Origin: JADZAI01 sp964390465
Lineage (GTDB): Bacteria; Pseudomonadota; Alphaproteobacteria; Micropepsales; Micropepsaceae
Direction of reading: 5' to 3'
Assembly (NCBI GenBank): GCA_964390465.1
Contig: CAYMIJ010000003.1
Location: 1 to 64,000 of the forward strand
Length of the DNA stretch: 64,000 bases
Of this stretch, positions 1 to 8,784 are shown one piece after another. Under the pieces are notes generated by a model. The model was not told the DNA's origin. It did not search any database and worked only from the letters and a program-made list of their open reading frames with translations. Position numbers and translations under genes: made by a program. Within the stretch, counting starts at the first letter, position 1. Every line of letters starts with the position of its first letter.

Positions 1-24
1 CACGGTGGCCGCCACCCCACCGTG
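1..24. repeat. Short perfect inverted repeat at window edge
   Basis: The 8-base arms at 1-8 (CACGGTGG) and 17-24 (CCACCGTG) are perfectly complementary with an 8-base loop. This could be the hairpin of a terminator for a gene left of the window, but no T run follows, so a terminator role is only a guess. Confidence 0.35.
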
Positions 25-40
25 AAGATTTACACCACTC

Positions 41-226
41 ATGAGGACACTACCTGGACTTGTCGGCAACATTGTTGTCGGCATCATCGGTGCTCTCATA
101 GCGGGTTTCGTGTTCCCGAAGCTCGGGATTGTAATTGGCTCGGGCATTGTTGGTTCGGTCATTCATGCCACCATCGGCGGCATCATCGCACTGTTCGTCA
201 TCTCGCTGGTGAAGCGAGCGACATAA
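41..226 (+). CDS. Small GlsB/YeaQ/YmgE-type membrane protein, short form
   Basis: The 61-residue protein has two glycine-rich hydrophobic segments (about residues 8-26 and 30-57). The run VGNIVVGIIGALIAGF matches the second half of the GlsB/YeaQ/YmgE (transglycosylase-associated) family, small inner-membrane proteins of unclear function often linked to stress. Family members are usually about 80-85 residues with an extra N-terminal membrane segment. Here an in-frame stop at 23-25 rules out a longer N terminus, and neither other frame upstream looks hydrophobic. It is either a naturally short version or an N-terminally truncated copy. No clear ribosome binding site precedes the ATG. It converges on the PPK2 gene. 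Confidence 0.55.
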   Translation: MRTLPGLVGNIVVGIIGALIAGFVFPKLGIVIGSGIVGSVIHATIGGIIALFVISLVKRAT

Positions 227-229
227 CCG

Positions 230-1036
230 TCAGCGGGCAAGGAAGCTGGATTTCATCAGCGCCTTGTCGGCTCTACGGATGATTTTGGGATCGGGGTGGA
301 GCAATCCGCCCCGTTTCTCTTTATAGTCAGAGCGCGCCAGAAGATCACGGATGACGTTGAGTCGCGCCTTTTTCTTGGCGTTGGCATGCACGGCGGTCCA
401 CGGTCCATCCTTGTGATGGGTGCGTAGAAACATGGTGTCGCGCGCTTTGGTATAGCTATCGAACTTTTCCATCGCCTTGGCGTCGATCGGGGATATTTTC
501 CACTGCTTCAACGGGTCTTTACGGCGGGCAAGCAGGCGCTCTTTCTGCTCCTCGCGCGAGATGTCGAGATAATACTTGAAAAGCTGGATACCGGATTTCA
601 CCAGCATGGCTTCAAAGTCCGCAACTTCGCTGAAGAAAGCCTCGGTCTGGGCTGGCGTGCAGAAGCCCATCACCGGCTCAACCCCCGCCCGATTATACCA
701 CGAGCGGTTGAACAGCACGAACTCGCCTGCCGAGGGCAGATGCGCGATAAAGCGCTGGAAATACCATTGAGTGACCTCCCGATCGGAAGGTTTGGGCAAA
801 GCGACAACGCGCGTTTCGCGCGGCGACAGATGTTCAACCATCCGCTTGATGGTGCCGTCTTTGCCCGCGCCATCACGGCCTTCCATGATGACCAGCACCT
901 TTTCGCCATTGGCGATGATGTCGCGCTGGAACTTCACGAGCTCGATCTGCAATTCGCGCAGCGTGGCCTCATATTCTTTTGTTGAGAGCGCTTCAGCCTC
1001 GTCAGAACGAGCCTTGTTTTTGTGTTTTCCAGCCAT
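230..1036 (-). CDS. ppk2: Polyphosphate kinase 2 family protein
   Basis: The 268-residue cytosolic enzyme belongs to the PPK2 family, which transfers phosphate between polyphosphate and nucleotides, often making NTP from polyphosphate. The Walker A-like loop GRDGAGKDGTIKR lies near residue 52, and the family signature NRSWYNRAGVE follows about 60 residues later. The basic lid and the run RTHHKDGPWTAVHANAKKKARLNVI are also typical. The length fits a one-domain PPK2. The start is the ATG at 1034-1036, preceded by GAGG about 8 bases upstream; a longer reading to 1087 would add residues not typical of the family. Substrate class (ADP versus GDP or AMP) cannot be read from the sequence. It is divergent from hppD. 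Confidence 0.9.
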   Translation of the reverse strand: MAGKHKNKARSDEAEALSTKEYEATLRELQIELVKFQRDIIANGEKVLVIMEGRDGAGKDGTIKRMVEHLSPRETRVVALPKPSDREVTQWYFQRFIAHLPSAGEFVLFNRSWYNRAGVEPVMGFCTPAQTEAFFSEVADFEAMLVKSGIQLFKYYLDISREEQKERLLARRKDPLKQWKISPIDAKAMEKFDSYTKARDTMFLRTHHKDGPWTAVHANAKKKARLNVIRDLLARSDYKEKRGGLLHPDPKIIRRADKALMKSSFLAR

Positions 1037-1115
1037 ATTGGAACCCTCGTCCTGAAATCTGCACCGCACTGAAACACAGTTGCGCAAAAGAGCAATCGCG
1101 CGACATGACCGGGCA

Positions 1116-1144
1116 TTGTCGCCGCGTCATGGCCAATTTATACC
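1116..1144 (+). promoter_or_regulatory. Candidate promoter for hppD
   Basis: TTGTCG at 1116-1121 and TATACC at 1139-1144 are separated by 17 bases. Transcription would begin near 1151, about 20 bases before the hppD ATG. The match to the sigma-70 consensus is moderate and was judged by eye. Confidence 0.35.
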
Positions 1145-1169
1145 ACAGTCAAACGGGACGAGGCGCACG

Positions 1170-2237
1170 ATGACAGACCTTTTCGAAAACCCCATGGCGA
1201 CTGACGGCTTTGAGTTCGTCGAATACACCGCCCCTGACACCAAGGCGCTGGGCGCTCTCTTCGAACAGATGGGGTTTCGGGCGGTTGGGCGACACCGTTC
1301 GAAGGATGTCACGCTTTACCGTCAGGGTGACATCAGCTTCATCGTGAATGCCGAACCGGGCAGCCATGGTTCTGAGTTCGCCAAGGCGCATGGCCCGTCG
1401 GCCTGTGCCATGGGCTTCCGGGTGCGTGATGCCGCAAAGGCGTTCAAGCGGGCGCTGGAGCTGGGCGCGGAGCCGCATCAGAGCGCCGCTGGCCCGATGG
1501 AACTGAACATTCCGGCGATCAAGGGCATTGGCGGCAGCGTCATCTATCTGATCGACCGCTATGGCGACCATTCCATCTACGATGTCGATTTCCTGCCGAC
1601 TGACCCGGCGCGCGGCTTTGAGCATCTGGGTGCTGGCCTGACCGACATCGACCACGTCACCCACAACGTCTATCGCGGCAATATGGACAAGTGGGCGGGC
1701 TTCTACGAGAAGCTCTTCAACTTCCGTGAAATCCGCTACTTCGACATCGAAGGCAAACTGACGGGCTTGAAGAGCCGGGCAATGACCAGCCCGTGCGGCA
1801 AGATCCGCATTCCGATCAATGAAAGCTCGGACGACAAATCACAGATCGCTGAATATCTCGATCTCTATAAGGGCGAGGGCATCCAGCACATCGCCCTTGG
1901 CGCCCGTGATATCTATTATTCCGTGGAACAGCTTGCTGCTCACGGCGTCGCTTTCCAGGATACGCTCGACGCCTATTTCGATCTGATCGACAAACGCATT
2001 CCCGGGCATGGCGAAGACCTTGCCCGTCTGCGTCAGAGCCGTATCCTCATCGACGGCGCTCCGGAAGACAGTGGCCTTCTTCTGCAGATCTTCACCCAGA
2101 ACGTGATCGGGCCGATCTTCTTCGAGATCATCCAGCGCAAAGGCAATCAGGGCTTTGGTGAAGGCAATTTCCGCGCTTTGTTCGAGTCTATCGAACTCGA
2201 CCAGATCCGCCGGGGCGTGCTGAAGGAACCGGCCTGA
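1170..2237 (+). CDS. hppD: 4-hydroxyphenylpyruvate dioxygenase
   Basis: The 355-residue non-haem iron enzyme converts 4-hydroxyphenylpyruvate to homogentisate in tyrosine degradation. Two vicinal-oxygen-chelate halves are visible. The iron ligands are recognisable as His162 (in DIDHVTHNV), His240 (GIQHIALGA) and Glu319 (IFFEIIQRKG), and the C-terminal GFGEGNFRALFESIE motif is intact. The length equals that of the pseudomonad enzyme. The ATG at 1170 follows a GGGACGAGG ribosome binding site; the in-frame extension to 1080 lies in the promoter region. It is followed after 3 bases by maiA, so the two form an operon for homogentisate-route catabolism. Homogentisate dioxygenase and fumarylacetoacetase are not in the window. 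Confidence 0.95.
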   Translation: MTDLFENPMATDGFEFVEYTAPDTKALGALFEQMGFRAVGRHRSKDVTLYRQGDISFIVNAEPGSHGSEFAKAHGPSACAMGFRVRDAAKAFKRALELGAEPHQSAAGPMELNIPAIKGIGGSVIYLIDRYGDHSIYDVDFLPTDPARGFEHLGAGLTDIDHVTHNVYRGNMDKWAGFYEKLFNFREIRYFDIEGKLTGLKSRAMTSPCGKIRIPINESSDDKSQIAEYLDLYKGEGIQHIALGARDIYYSVEQLAAHGVAFQDTLDAYFDLIDKRIPGHGEDLARLRQSRILIDGAPEDSGLLLQIFTQNVIGPIFFEIIQRKGNQGFGEGNFRALFESIELDQIRRGVLKEPA

Positions 2238-2240
2238 TCC

Positions 2241-2891
2241 ATGGCCGGTTTCATCCATTACACCTATGCCAATTCATCAGCAGCCTATCGCACTCGCATC
2301 GCGCTGAACTTCAAGGGCCTCGCGCGGGAAGACCGCTTTGTCCATCTGCTGAAGGATGGTGGCCAGCATCATGATGCCGACTATGCAAAGCTGAACCCGC
2401 AGGAGATCATTCCATCTCTGGTGCTTGAAGATGGTCGCGCCATCGGCCAGTCGCTGGCGATCATAGAGTATCTTGAGGAAATGCACCCCACGCCACATCT
2501 TCTGCCGCGTGATCCGTTTGAGCGGGCGCGCGTGCGGCAGATCGCGCTGGCCGTCGCCTGCGACATCCATCCGGTCAACAATCTGCGCATCCGGCAGTAT
2601 CTGACCAATGTGCTGAAGGCCGATCAGGCACAGTCCGACATCTGGTACCGGCACTGGATCGACCTTGGTTTCGCGGCCATTGAACGCATGCTGAGTGAGA
2701 CCGGGCCTTATGCCTGTGGTGATGAACCCACACTGGCCGATGTATTTTTGGTGCCTCAGCTTGCCAACGCACGGCGCTTCAACATTCCGCTTGAGGCCTA
2801 TCCGCGCATCGTGCGGTCAGATGCCGCCGCGCGCGCCCTTCCAGCCTTTGCTGACGCGGCCCCTGAACGCCAACCCGATTTCGGTAAATAG
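2241..2891 (+). CDS. maiA: Maleylacetoacetate isomerase (zeta-class GST)
   Basis: The 216-residue protein has a thioredoxin-like N-terminal half and an all-helical C-terminal half typical of zeta glutathione transferases. The active-site region reads NSSAAYRTRIALNFKGL, where the SSxxxR(T/V)RIAL pattern is the zeta-class signature; the family's usual SSCS is SSAA here. It isomerises maleylacetoacetate to fumarylacetoacetate with glutathione, two steps after hppD in tyrosine breakdown. The start lies 3 bases after the hppD stop, which supports co-transcription and the assignment. Confidence 0.9.
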   Translation: MAGFIHYTYANSSAAYRTRIALNFKGLAREDRFVHLLKDGGQHHDADYAKLNPQEIIPSLVLEDGRAIGQSLAIIEYLEEMHPTPHLLPRDPFERARVRQIALAVACDIHPVNNLRIRQYLTNVLKADQAQSDIWYRHWIDLGFAAIERMLSETGPYACGDEPTLADVFLVPQLANARRFNIPLEAYPRIVRSDAAARALPAFADAAPERQPDFGK

Positions 2892-2962
2892 ACGCCAGGC
2901 TCTTGCATTGGGCACAGGCTCCGCTACCGATAGGCATACCAGGCGGGAAGGCTGTTCGACGC

Positions 2963-4267
2963 ATGCAGGATGATACGGGCACAGTGCAGGCCGCTGCAGG
3001 CTATTCACGAGCTTACCGGACTTACATTCTGGTTCTGCTCACGCTGGTCTATGTGACCAACTATGCTGACCGCTCGATCCTCTCAACGCTGACCCAGCCC
3101 ATCAAGGCCGAGTTCGGCCTCAGCGATACGATGATGGGCCTGATGGGCGGGATCGCCTTCGCCATCTTCTATACGTCGTTCGGAATCCCGGTTGCGCTGT
3201 TGGCTGACCGCACGAACCGGGTGCGAATCATGGCGATAGCCGCTGCTGTCTGGTCAGGGTTTACGACCTTGTGCGGCGTCGTCACCAATGCCTGGCAGTT
3301 GTTCTTTGCGCGCATCGGTGTCGGCATTGGCGAAGCAGGCGGTTCTCCGCCAGCTCATTCCATTATCTCTGATCTCTACGCCTCCAAATCGCGGGCGACC
3401 GCATTGTCGGTCTATGCGCTGGGCGTTCCCATCGGCTTTGCGGTGGGAAGTTTCATCGGCGCGCCGGTCGCGCAGGCCTATGGCTGGCGCATGGCTTTTC
3501 TGGCCTTGGGCCTGCCGGGGTTGATCCTGTCGCTGGTCCTGTGGCTCACAGTGCGCGAGCCACCGCGTGGCCTGTCCGATCATGGTCATAAGGCATCGTC
3601 CGGCGATGCCCCGCCATTGGCCGATGTCATACGCTTCATGATGTCCCAGCGCGCGCTGGTATATGTCCTCATCGCCGCCACGCTGGTTACGGTCGTTGGC
3701 TACGCGGGCGTCAACTGGAACGCTGCTTTCCTGATGCGCTCGCACGGCTTCACATTGGCTGAGGCTGGTCACTATCTGGGCTGGGTCACCATCATCGCGA
3801 GCACAGCGGGCACGTTTTTCGGCGGGGTTCTTGCCGATTGGCTTGGCAAGCGGAACCGGGCCTGGAACAGCTGGGTTCTTGCCATCTTCTATACGATCGG
3901 TCTGCCGGCAACGCTGCTGGCCTATAGCAGCAATGACACCAATCTCGTGATGGCATTGATGCCCGTCCCGGTCTTCATATCCGGTGCCTATCTCGGTCCG
4001 ACCTTTGCGATGGTGCAGAATCTGGTGGGTGTTAAAATGCGCGCTCTTGCCTCCGCCATTCTTCTTTTCGTGATCAATCTCATCGGCATGGGGCTTGGCC
4101 CATTGCTGACCGGCTCGCTCAGCGATTTTTTTGCGGAGGGGCAGGGTGTACACGCACTGCGTCAGGCGCTCTTTTGGATGGTGTTCATCAATATCGCAGG
4201 CGTGTTTTTCTACTGGCTGGCAGGCCGCTCACTCGAAGCCGGTTATACGCGGGCGACTCAGTCCTGA
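2963..4267 (+). CDS. MFS transporter, spinster-like family
   Basis: The 434-residue protein has about twelve hydrophobic segments. The N terminus VTNYADRSILSTL followed by a loop ALLADRTNRVRIMA (the MFS motif A position) and GIGEAGGSPPAHSII are typical of the Spns/spinster-like MFS branch abundant in sphingomonads and relatives. The ATG at 2963 is preceded by GGGAAGG; an in-frame start at 2903 would add a non-membrane leader. It begins 71 bases after maiA on the same strand, so it may import an aromatic compound, but the substrate is not deducible. Its 3' end overlaps the convergent nadK by 10 bases. Confidence 0.8.
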   Translation: MQDDTGTVQAAAGYSRAYRTYILVLLTLVYVTNYADRSILSTLTQPIKAEFGLSDTMMGLMGGIAFAIFYTSFGIPVALLADRTNRVRIMAIAAAVWSGFTTLCGVVTNAWQLFFARIGVGIGEAGGSPPAHSIISDLYASKSRATALSVYALGVPIGFAVGSFIGAPVAQAYGWRMAFLALGLPGLILSLVLWLTVREPPRGLSDHGHKASSGDAPPLADVIRFMMSQRALVYVLIAATLVTVVGYAGVNWNAAFLMRSHGFTLAEAGHYLGWVTIIASTAGTFFGGVLADWLGKRNRAWNSWVLAIFYTIGLPATLLAYSSNDTNLVMALMPVPVFISGAYLGPTFAMVQNLVGVKMRALASAILLFVINLIGMGLGPLLTGSLSDFFAEGQGVHALRQALFWMVFINIAGVFFYWLAGRSLEAGYTRATQS

Positions 4268-5019
4268 AACTGCTCGGTCAGGATGCGCTCGTTCAGATTG
4301 CGTCCTGCATCGAACAGCATCGCCAGTGCAACTGAACGATCCTCGGCGATATCCACCTGCGTGACATTGCGGACCTCGACGTGATCGGCGACGGCACTGA
4401 CGGGACGCTTCTCTGGCTCCAGAATCTCAAGACGCACCTGCGCCTTGTGTGGCACCAACGCGCCACGCCAGCGACGAGGCCGAAAGGCACTGATCGGCGT
4501 CAGCGCCAGCAAGGCCGCATCAATGGGCAGTATTGGTCCGTGTGCGGATAGGTTATAGGCCGTGCTGCCAGCTGGCGTCGAAACCAGAACGCCGTCGCAA
4601 ATCAGCTCATCCATACGCGCTGTGCCGTCGATCCATATTTTGATCTTGGCAGCCTGGCGGGTTTCCCGCAGCAGGGAAACCTCGTTGAACGCCAGCGCAT
4701 TCTCACGGCCACCATCTGCAGTCAGGGCTCGCATGCGCAAGGGATGGATCAGTGCACGTTCGACTGTGGCAAGGCGTTCCATCAACCCGTCAGGGCGAAA
4801 CTCATTCATCAGAAAGCCAACGGAGCCCAGATTCATGCCATAGATCGGGCGCTTGGTCGTGATGTTCCGGTGCAGCGTTTCCAGCATGAAGCCATCACCG
4901 CCCAGCGCAACGACAATGTCGGCTTCGTCCGTGCCCACATGGGCATACCGTGATTGAAGCTGTTTCAGCGCGCTCTGGGCATCCGGCGATGAACTTGCGG
5001 CAAAGGCGATGCGTGTCAT
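4258..5019 (-). CDS. nadK: NAD kinase
   Basis: The 253-residue protein phosphorylates NAD to NADP. The diagnostic GGDG loop occurs at residues 40-43 (VVALGGDGFMLETLH), followed by an NE/D-type segment FNEVSLLRE and the conserved TPAGSTAYNLSA block. The length fits alphaproteobacterial NadK. It starts 3 bases after moaA on the minus strand, so moaA-nadK is an operon. Confidence 0.93.
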   Translation of the reverse strand: MTRIAFAASSSPDAQSALKQLQSRYAHVGTDEADIVVALGGDGFMLETLHRNITTKRPIYGMNLGSVGFLMNEFRPDGLMERLATVERALIHPLRMRALTADGGRENALAFNEVSLLRETRQAAKIKIWIDGTARMDELICDGVLVSTPAGSTAYNLSAHGPILPIDAALLALTPISAFRPRRWRGALVPHKAQVRLEILEPEKRPVSAVADHVEVRNVTQVDIAEDRSVALAMLFDAGRNLNERILTEQFQD

Positions 5020-5022
5020 GGT

Positions 5023-6009
5023 TCAACCACCCGTCATCGACATGGGGCGGGCCACAGCTGCCGGGCGTGGGAAGCGATCAATGATAAAGTCATGCCCTTT
5101 GGGCTTGCGGGCAATAGCCTCGTCGATGGCCGCATCCAAGGCGTCATCACTGGCATCGGCACGCATCACAGTTCGCAGATCGGCGCTGTCGTCCTGACCA
5201 AGGCACATGAATAGTGTACCTGTCGCGGTCAGCCGCACGCGGTTGCAGCTTTCACAGAAATTGTGGGTCATCGGCGTGATGAAGCCCAACCGCCCGCCCG
5301 TTTCCGCGATGCTCACATAGCGGGCCGGCCCGCCTGTTCGCACCGCAAGGTCTTGCAAAGTCCAGTGTTGTGCCAATCGCGCGCGCACCTGCGATAATGG
5401 CAGAAAGTGTTCTGTGCGGTCCTCGACGCCGCCCATCGGCATGGTTTCGATCAGGGTGATCTCCATGCCTTCGCGGTGCGCCCACTCGATCATCGGAACG
5501 ATCTCGTCCTCATTGATACCCCGCAGCGCGACCATGTTGATCTTGACTTTCAACCCCGCATCGCGCGCGGCGGCGATGCCGTCCAGAACCGGCTGAAGTT
5601 TGCCCCAGCGGGTGATAGCCTGAAACCGTTCTGCATCCAGCGTATCGAGCGAGACATTAATCCTGCGGATGCCCGCCTTGAACAGTGGCGCGGCAAATCG
5701 TTCCAGCTGGCTGCCATTGGTTGTCAGGGTCAGTTCATCCAATGCGCCGCTGTCCAACTGCTTGCCGAGCTTTTCAACCAGCCACATGATGTTCTTGCGA
5801 ACCAGTGGCTCACCGCCGGTCAGGCGCAGGCGCCGCACGCCTTTTCTGATGAACGCGCAACACACGCGATCCAATTCTTCCAGTGAGAGCAGGCTGGCTT
5901 TGGGCAGAAAAGTTGTATCCTCGCCCATGCAGTAAAAGCAGCGAAAATCGCAGCGGTCCGTAACGCTCACGCGCAGATAGGAAACGGTGCGGCCGAACGG
6001 GTCTTGCAT
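5023..6009 (-). CDS. moaA: GTP 3',8-cyclase (molybdenum cofactor step 1)
   Basis: The 328-residue radical-SAM enzyme starts molybdopterin synthesis from GTP. The N-terminal cluster motif CDFRCFYC places cysteines at 20, 24 and 27. The second cluster is carried by FCESCNRVRLTATGTLFMC near the C terminus, and the protein ends in Gly-Gly, the MoaA tail needed for activity. SAM-binding TGGEPLVR is present. It lies upstream of nadK with 3 bases between. The molybdenum hydroxylase subunit at 8785-11118 would need this cofactor. Confidence 0.95.
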   Translation of the reverse strand: MQDPFGRTVSYLRVSVTDRCDFRCFYCMGEDTTFLPKASLLSLEELDRVCCAFIRKGVRRLRLTGGEPLVRKNIMWLVEKLGKQLDSGALDELTLTTNGSQLERFAAPLFKAGIRRINVSLDTLDAERFQAITRWGKLQPVLDGIAAARDAGLKVKINMVALRGINEDEIVPMIEWAHREGMEITLIETMPMGGVEDRTEHFLPLSQVRARLAQHWTLQDLAVRTGGPARYVSIAETGGRLGFITPMTHNFCESCNRVRLTATGTLFMCLGQDDSADLRTVMRADASDDALDAAIDEAIARKPKGHDFIIDRFPRPAAVARPMSMTGG

Positions 6010-6048
6010 GGCTGACAGTTATAGCAGCCATCAAGGCTGGCGAAACTG

Positions 6049-7119
6049 CTACGATGCCCTTTTAAGGAACTCGTGCACCGCATCGTCGCGGGAAACGACC
6101 TGGAAAACCCGTTCCACCAAGGTCTTATCGTTTTCATTCATGATGGGTGAATGCCCCCGCATAACCTGTGCCTTTTGATACAGGGTATTGAAGACAGCCC
6201 GGTCGATCCCAATGGCTTTGCAGATCAAAGCCATTGCCAAAGCCGTGTTGGCAGACAGCAGGTCGATGACAACTTTGGCCGGAACACCAATCATGGAGGC
6301 GACGGCATGTTCAAAGACCTCAAGCTGGCCTTGCCCCAAAGCCTTGACCGCAAAGCCCGACTTGAGCTGACCGGCGGCAGCCAGCTTGGACACAAGCCGC
6401 TCGGCAGTTGTCGCTCGCGTCAGGCGGGCATGTGCCTCCGTTGCAGCAGCTTCGATGCTGCGTCTGACTTCGGCGGGATCGATCGAAAAGCGGCGGGTGA
6501 TAAAGTCATGCAGGGCGTCCGAGACGAACGCGCACATGCGTCGGGCAATGTCGGGGTCGGCTTCCGGGCGGTTCAGCAGGCTGCGCTGAATCGCGGTGAC
6601 ATCGCGCGACCGGTCGGCCAGCCGGTTCATGACCGCGCCAGACAGCCGCGCGCGATGATTGTTCACAAGCGACATCAGCACATCAGGTGCCGAGTTTTCG
6701 GCGAGTGCTATGGCCGTCTTCTCGCTGAGATGGTCCCTGTTGGCGATGACCTTCTGATGCAGGCTTGAAGCTGCACTGATGATCTGGAGCAGATCATCCT
6801 CGCTCAACAGGCGACTGGTACGCAGGACCGACTGGGCCACTTCAATGTGATCGTTCGCCAGCATCAGGATGAGATCGGCCGGCGCGTCATCATCAGCGGC
6901 CAGACGTTCGGCGAGAGCAGCGCGTACATGCATCTCAACCTGACGGGTCAGCTGTTCCATGATGGCCTTGAGCAGAGCCATCTCGGCAGCCGAAAAGGTC
7001 GTGCGGCTGCGTTCCATCAGTGCTGCGACTGACAGATAAAGGTCCGAACGGCTGCTCTCATCATGCGATTGGGCAAGTGCAACGAGTCTTTGCACCTGCG
7101 AATTGATGGCTTGCGACAC
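6049..7119 (-). CDS. DUF2336 domain-containing protein
   Basis: The 356-residue all-helical protein consists of HEAT-like repeats, for example ILMLANDHIEVAQSVLR and SLVNNHRARLSGAVMNRLA, which place it in the alphaproteobacterial DUF2336 family. No signal peptide or membrane segment is seen, so it is probably cytosolic. Its function is unknown; the repeats suggest protein-protein interaction. It lies 39 bases upstream of moaA on the same strand and diverges from glpK across about 100 bases. Confidence 0.8.
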   Translation of the reverse strand: MSQAINSQVQRLVALAQSHDESSRSDLYLSVAALMERSRTTFSAAEMALLKAIMEQLTRQVEMHVRAALAERLAADDDAPADLILMLANDHIEVAQSVLRTSRLLSEDDLLQIISAASSLHQKVIANRDHLSEKTAIALAENSAPDVLMSLVNNHRARLSGAVMNRLADRSRDVTAIQRSLLNRPEADPDIARRMCAFVSDALHDFITRRFSIDPAEVRRSIEAAATEAHARLTRATTAERLVSKLAAAGQLKSGFAVKALGQGQLEVFEHAVASMIGVPAKVVIDLLSANTALAMALICKAIGIDRAVFNTLYQKAQVMRGHSPIMNENDKTLVERVFQVVSRDDAVHEFLKRAS

Positions 7120-7220
7120 CGGAGCCCCCGCTTACCTGTGTTCTGGCTTTCTGGCGGAAACCCTTTAATCTCACGTTAATCATATATGACCGCACAGGAC
7201 AGCGCGTTTTGGCCCGCACA

Positions 7221-8711
7221 ATGTCAGACGAACCGCTCATCATTGCTCTGGATCAGGGCACGACCAGCACCCGTGCCATCGCATTCGACCGGCACGGCGC
7301 CATCGCCGCACAGCATCAGGTGCCATTGACCCAGTTCTATCCGTCTGATGGCTGGGTCGAACATGACGCTGATGAAATCTGGCGCAGCGTGGTTGAGGTT
7401 CTGGGCAAGGTCATAGCCAGGGCTGGTAAGCGCCGGGTGAAGGCGCTCGGCATCACCAACCAGCGTGAAACGACGCTCGTGTGGAACCGTCATACCGGCA
7501 GTCCCATTGCCCGCGCGATTGTCTGGCAGGATCGGCGAACGGCAGACGTGTGTGCGGGCCTCAAGGAAAAAGGGCTGGAAGGTCAGGTGCAAAATCGCAC
7601 CGGTCTTTTGCTCGACCCATATTTTTCGGCAACCAAGCTCGCATGGCTTCTCGATCATGTGCCGGGCGCGCGCAAGGCGGCGGAGGCAGGCGATCTCGCT
7701 TTCGGCACGATCGACAGCTGGCTGTTGTGGAAGCTCACGGGCGGTGAGGTTCACGCAACCGACTCCACCAACGCATCCCGCACGGCGCTGTTCAACATTC
7801 GCACACAGTCATGGGACGACGACCTGCTTTCATATTTCGCAGTCCCGCGTGCGGTGTTGCCAGCCGTGCACGATACAGCAGGCAGCTATGGCACGACCGT
7901 GGCTGTCATCGGGGCGGAACTGCCGATAACTGGGGTGGCCGGCGACCAGCAGGCGGCCTCAGTAGGACAGGCCTGTCTTGGTCCTGGTGTCATGAAGTCA
8001 ACCTACGGCACAGGCTGCTTTGCCCTGGCTCATACGGGCGAACGTATGGTCGCATCGCATCAGCGGCTTCTTTCAACCGTCGCTACGCGCCTGAATGGGC
8101 GCACCTCCTATGCGCTGGAAGGTTCCATCTTCATGGCGGGTGCAACGATCCAGTGGCTGCGCGACAAGCTGAAGCTGTTTGAGGATGCGGCCCAGTCGGC
8201 TGACCTTGCAGCACAGGCTGATCCCGGCAGCAATGTCATGCTGGTTCCGGCTTTCACCGGGCTTGGCGCGCCATATTGGGATCCTGACGCACGGGGGGGC
8301 ATTGTCGGCCTGACCCGCAATGATGGTGCGGCTGAAATTGCCCGCGCCGGTCTTGAATCCGTGTCGTTCCAGACGCGCGATCTGCTGGAGGCCATGAGCG
8401 CTGATCTCAAGGCGGCGGGCGCAGAAGTGCCATCCGTGCTGCGCGTTGATGGCGGCATGGTGGTCAGCGACTGGTTCTGCCAGAATCTGGCAGACCTTAC
8501 GGGCCGGGTGATCGACCGGCCTCAGGTCACTGAAACCACGGCCCTTGGTGCTGCATGTCTGGCGGGATTGGGGGCAGGGATTTTCTCGTCGTTGGACGAA
8601 ATGGCGTCGGCCTGGCGTCTGGAAAGGCGTTTCGAACCGAAGATGCCAGCCGCGCGGCGCGACGAGCGCTATGCCCGCTGGCAGGAAGCGGTGGCGCGGG
8701 TGCGATCATAA
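7221..8711 (+). CDS. glpK: Glycerol kinase
   Basis: The 496-residue FGGY-family kinase phosphorylates glycerol to glycerol 3-phosphate. The N-terminal phosphate loop LDQGTTSTRAIAFD, the region TNQRETTLVWN, the GDQQAA segment and the C-terminal RVDGGMVVSDWFCQ loop are all typical of GlpK. The ATG at 7221 is chosen over an in-frame TTG at 7209. Neither glpF nor glpD is adjacent, so it stands alone. Its product feeds phospholipid synthesis, where PlsY (33486-34154) acts. Confidence 0.95.
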   Translation: MSDEPLIIALDQGTTSTRAIAFDRHGAIAAQHQVPLTQFYPSDGWVEHDADEIWRSVVEVLGKVIARAGKRRVKALGITNQRETTLVWNRHTGSPIARAIVWQDRRTADVCAGLKEKGLEGQVQNRTGLLLDPYFSATKLAWLLDHVPGARKAAEAGDLAFGTIDSWLLWKLTGGEVHATDSTNASRTALFNIRTQSWDDDLLSYFAVPRAVLPAVHDTAGSYGTTVAVIGAELPITGVAGDQQAASVGQACLGPGVMKSTYGTGCFALAHTGERMVASHQRLLSTVATRLNGRTSYALEGSIFMAGATIQWLRDKLKLFEDAAQSADLAAQADPGSNVMLVPAFTGLGAPYWDPDARGGIVGLTRNDGAAEIARAGLESVSFQTRDLLEAMSADLKAAGAEVPSVLRVDGGMVVSDWFCQNLADLTGRVIDRPQVTETTALGAACLAGLGAGIFSSLDEMASAWRLERRFEPKMPAARRDERYARWQEAVARVRS

Positions 8712-8784
8712 AGCGTGCACCGGCCTTGCGCCTTTCTGGCAGGCACATACACTGCCCGTAACTCGCAATCTGGAGCAGTCCCTC

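Noticed and set aside
3254..4153. Long minus-strand reading frame of 299 codons
   Set aside because: It lies entirely within the MFS gene on the other strand, and its product is basic, His/Gln-rich and unlike any protein; it is a codon-bias shadow.
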